From Pseudomonas sp. CFII64 (lineage in GTDB: Bacteria > Pseudomonadota > Gammaproteobacteria > Pseudomonadales > Pseudomonadaceae), in the NCBI RefSeq assembly GCF_000416235.1, contig NZ_ATLO01000027.1, positions 92,585 to 156,584 on the forward strand: a DNA stretch of 64,000 bases, given 5' to 3'. The translations under genes and the position numbers were made by a program. This document shows, piece after piece, positions 63,058 to 64,000 of this stretch. The notes under the pieces were generated by a model. It ran no database searches and was not told the origin of the DNA. It saw only the letters and a program-made list of their open reading frames with translations. Each line of letters begins with the position of its first letter. Position 1 is the first letter of the stretch.

Positions 63058-63957
63058 ATGAATCCATTCGAAGACATGCGGATCTTTACCCAGGTAATGG
63101 AATCCGGGAGTTTCACGGCGGCCGCCGATCAATTGGGGCTGTCCAAACAGTTTGTCAGTCGGCGTCTGATGCAGCTCGAAGAGCGGCTCGGCGTGCGCCT
63201 GCTCAATCGCTCCACACGACGGCTGGACGTCACGCCGTTGGGGCAGGCTTATTACGAATCGGCGCTGCGGCTGCTGGCCGACGTGGAGCAGGCCGAACAA
63301 AGCATCGCCGGGCAGAACAACCAGCCGCGCGGCACCATTCGCCTTACCGCGCCGTTGTCCTTTGCCATTGAGCATCTGGGCCGCCTGCTGCCGGTGTTTC
63401 TCGAACGCTACCCGGAAGTCGCGGTCGAGGTGGACCTCAGTGACCGCGCCGTGGATTTGCTCGGCGAAGGCTATGACCTGGCGCTGCGCATCGGCGTACT
63501 GGAAGATTCGACCTTGATCGGTCGACATATCGCGCATATCGAACGCGTGTACTGCTGCAGCCCGGACTATCTGCAGCGGCGCGGCGAACCGACCGAGCCG
63601 GAAGCGTTGAAAGGTCATGACTGCCTGCCTTATGGCCATAGCCGTCAGGTGCAATGGCGATTCGAGCGTCTGGGCAAACCTGTTGCCGTGAGCCTGTGCG
63701 GGCGGATGCGCGCCAATAATGGCGAGCTTTTGCGTGATGCAGCAATTGCTGGCCTGGGCATTACCTACCTGCCGCTGTTCATTGTCGGCGCGGCGCTGGA
63801 AGACGGCCGGCTGGTCCGGGTTCTGGATGACTTTCGCACGCCACCGTTGGCCTTGTCGGCGGTGTACCCGCAGCATCGCCAGGGCGCGCGGCCCGTGCAG
63901 GCGCTGATCGATTTCCTCAAGGAAGCGTTGGCTGAATGCCCGGCGTTGAGTCGCTGA
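63058..63957 (+). CDS. LysR-family transcriptional regulator
   Basis: A 299-residue regulator with an N-terminal winged helix (MRIFTQVMESGSFTAAADQLGLSKQFVSRRLMQLEERLGVRLLNRSTRRLDVTPLG) and a periplasmic-binding-like effector domain (about 90-295). It belongs to the AaeR/DmlR-like branch (YxQ-type linker GTIRLTAPLSFAIEHLG). Divergent from the channel gene with 106 bp between, so it may regulate that gene or one beyond the window. The stop is 43 bp from the right edge. Confidence 0.92.
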   Translation: MNPFEDMRIFTQVMESGSFTAAADQLGLSKQFVSRRLMQLEERLGVRLLNRSTRRLDVTPLGQAYYESALRLLADVEQAEQSIAGQNNQPRGTIRLTAPLSFAIEHLGRLLPVFLERYPEVAVEVDLSDRAVDLLGEGYDLALRIGVLEDSTLIGRHIAHIERVYCCSPDYLQRRGEPTEPEALKGHDCLPYGHSRQVQWRFERLGKPVAVSLCGRMRANNGELLRDAAIAGLGITYLPLFIVGAALEDGRLVRVLDDFRTPPLALSAVYPQHRQGARPVQALIDFLKEALAECPALSR

Positions 63958-64000
63958 GTGATAAACCGCGGAAGCGATTTCATTCGCGAGGAGGTCGGGA

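Noticed and set aside
62095..63876. 593-codon open frame on the minus strand
   Set aside because: It runs antisense to the LysR gene and in a second frame of the channel gene. Both real genes have clear domains, so this is a high-G+C artefact.
1..64000. CRISPR arrays, insertion sequences, prophage, tRNA or rRNA genes
   Set aside because: None was seen. Repeats present are short REP-type elements, no transposase, integrase or phage structural gene appears, and no cloverleaf-like or rRNA sequence was recognised by eye.

Overview
The window reads as chromosome of a fluorescent-group Pseudomonas. The evidence is G+C-rich coding sequence with short intergenic gaps, REP-type repeats of the kinds seen in P. 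fluorescens relatives, an OprD-family porin, a BdlA-like double-PAS chemoreceptor and a phosphoketolase/MaoC-Pta/AckA set. I see no prophage, IS element, CRISPR array, rRNA or tRNA. The assignment rests on recognised families and no database search was run.

Layout. 1-4.07 kb: end of a peptide/nickel-type ABC importer operon (partial binding protein, two permeases, a fused double ATPase). 4.2-7.1 kb: a polar amino-acid ABC importer. 7.4-8.7 kb: soluble PAS-PAS chemoreceptor. 9.0-11.4 kb: a two-gene operon of a haem-oxygenase-like iron enzyme and an NPPY methyltransferase. 11.4-17 kb: mostly small conserved genes, a PfpI/DJ-1 protein, glutaminase, a DUF1615 lipoprotein and a DUF1810 protein. 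17.1-18.9 kb: ABC exporter.

19.07-33.35 kb looks like one catabolic island. On the minus strand are a Nac-type LysR regulator, then accB-accC-pxpB-pxpC-(degenerate BCCP)-pxpA, then a short-chain dehydrogenase and a polar amino-acid ABC importer. On the plus strand are an aminotransferase, a DHA2-type MFS transporter and an OprD porin. Four ATA-N9-TAT sites of the Nac type lie before the start points of these units. Two of them sit in 42-bp boxes that match at 36 of 42 positions, with the same spacing to a -35 element. The island probably imports and degrades a lactam or amide-type nitrogen compound through a split biotin-dependent carboxylase resembling urea carboxylase.

33.6-50 kb: zinc alcohol dehydrogenase, a YhiI/RbbA/YhhJ-like transporter, phosphoketolase plus glucan phosphorylase, a secreted alpha/beta hydrolase, and on the other strand MFS - MaoC/Pta - AckA. 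Together these can take sugar phosphates to acetyl-phosphate and then to acetate plus ATP or acetyl-CoA. 50-55 kb: TauD-like dioxygenase, TetR regulator, DUF3313 lipoprotein, GFA protein, ChrA and cytochrome b561.

55.2-61.5 kb is a tight seven-gene operon: thermostable-hemolysin-family protein, AMP-dependent ligase, a small haem-oxygenase-like iron oxygenase, a dehydrogenase, a TPR protein, and an OmpR-type two-component system. Two CTTAAG-N5-CTTAAG-like direct repeats precede it. It looks like a self-regulated pathway for an unknown acyl-derived small molecule and is the best candidate for an undescribed system. The window ends with a mechanosensitive channel fused to a cyclic-nucleotide-binding domain and a LysR regulator.
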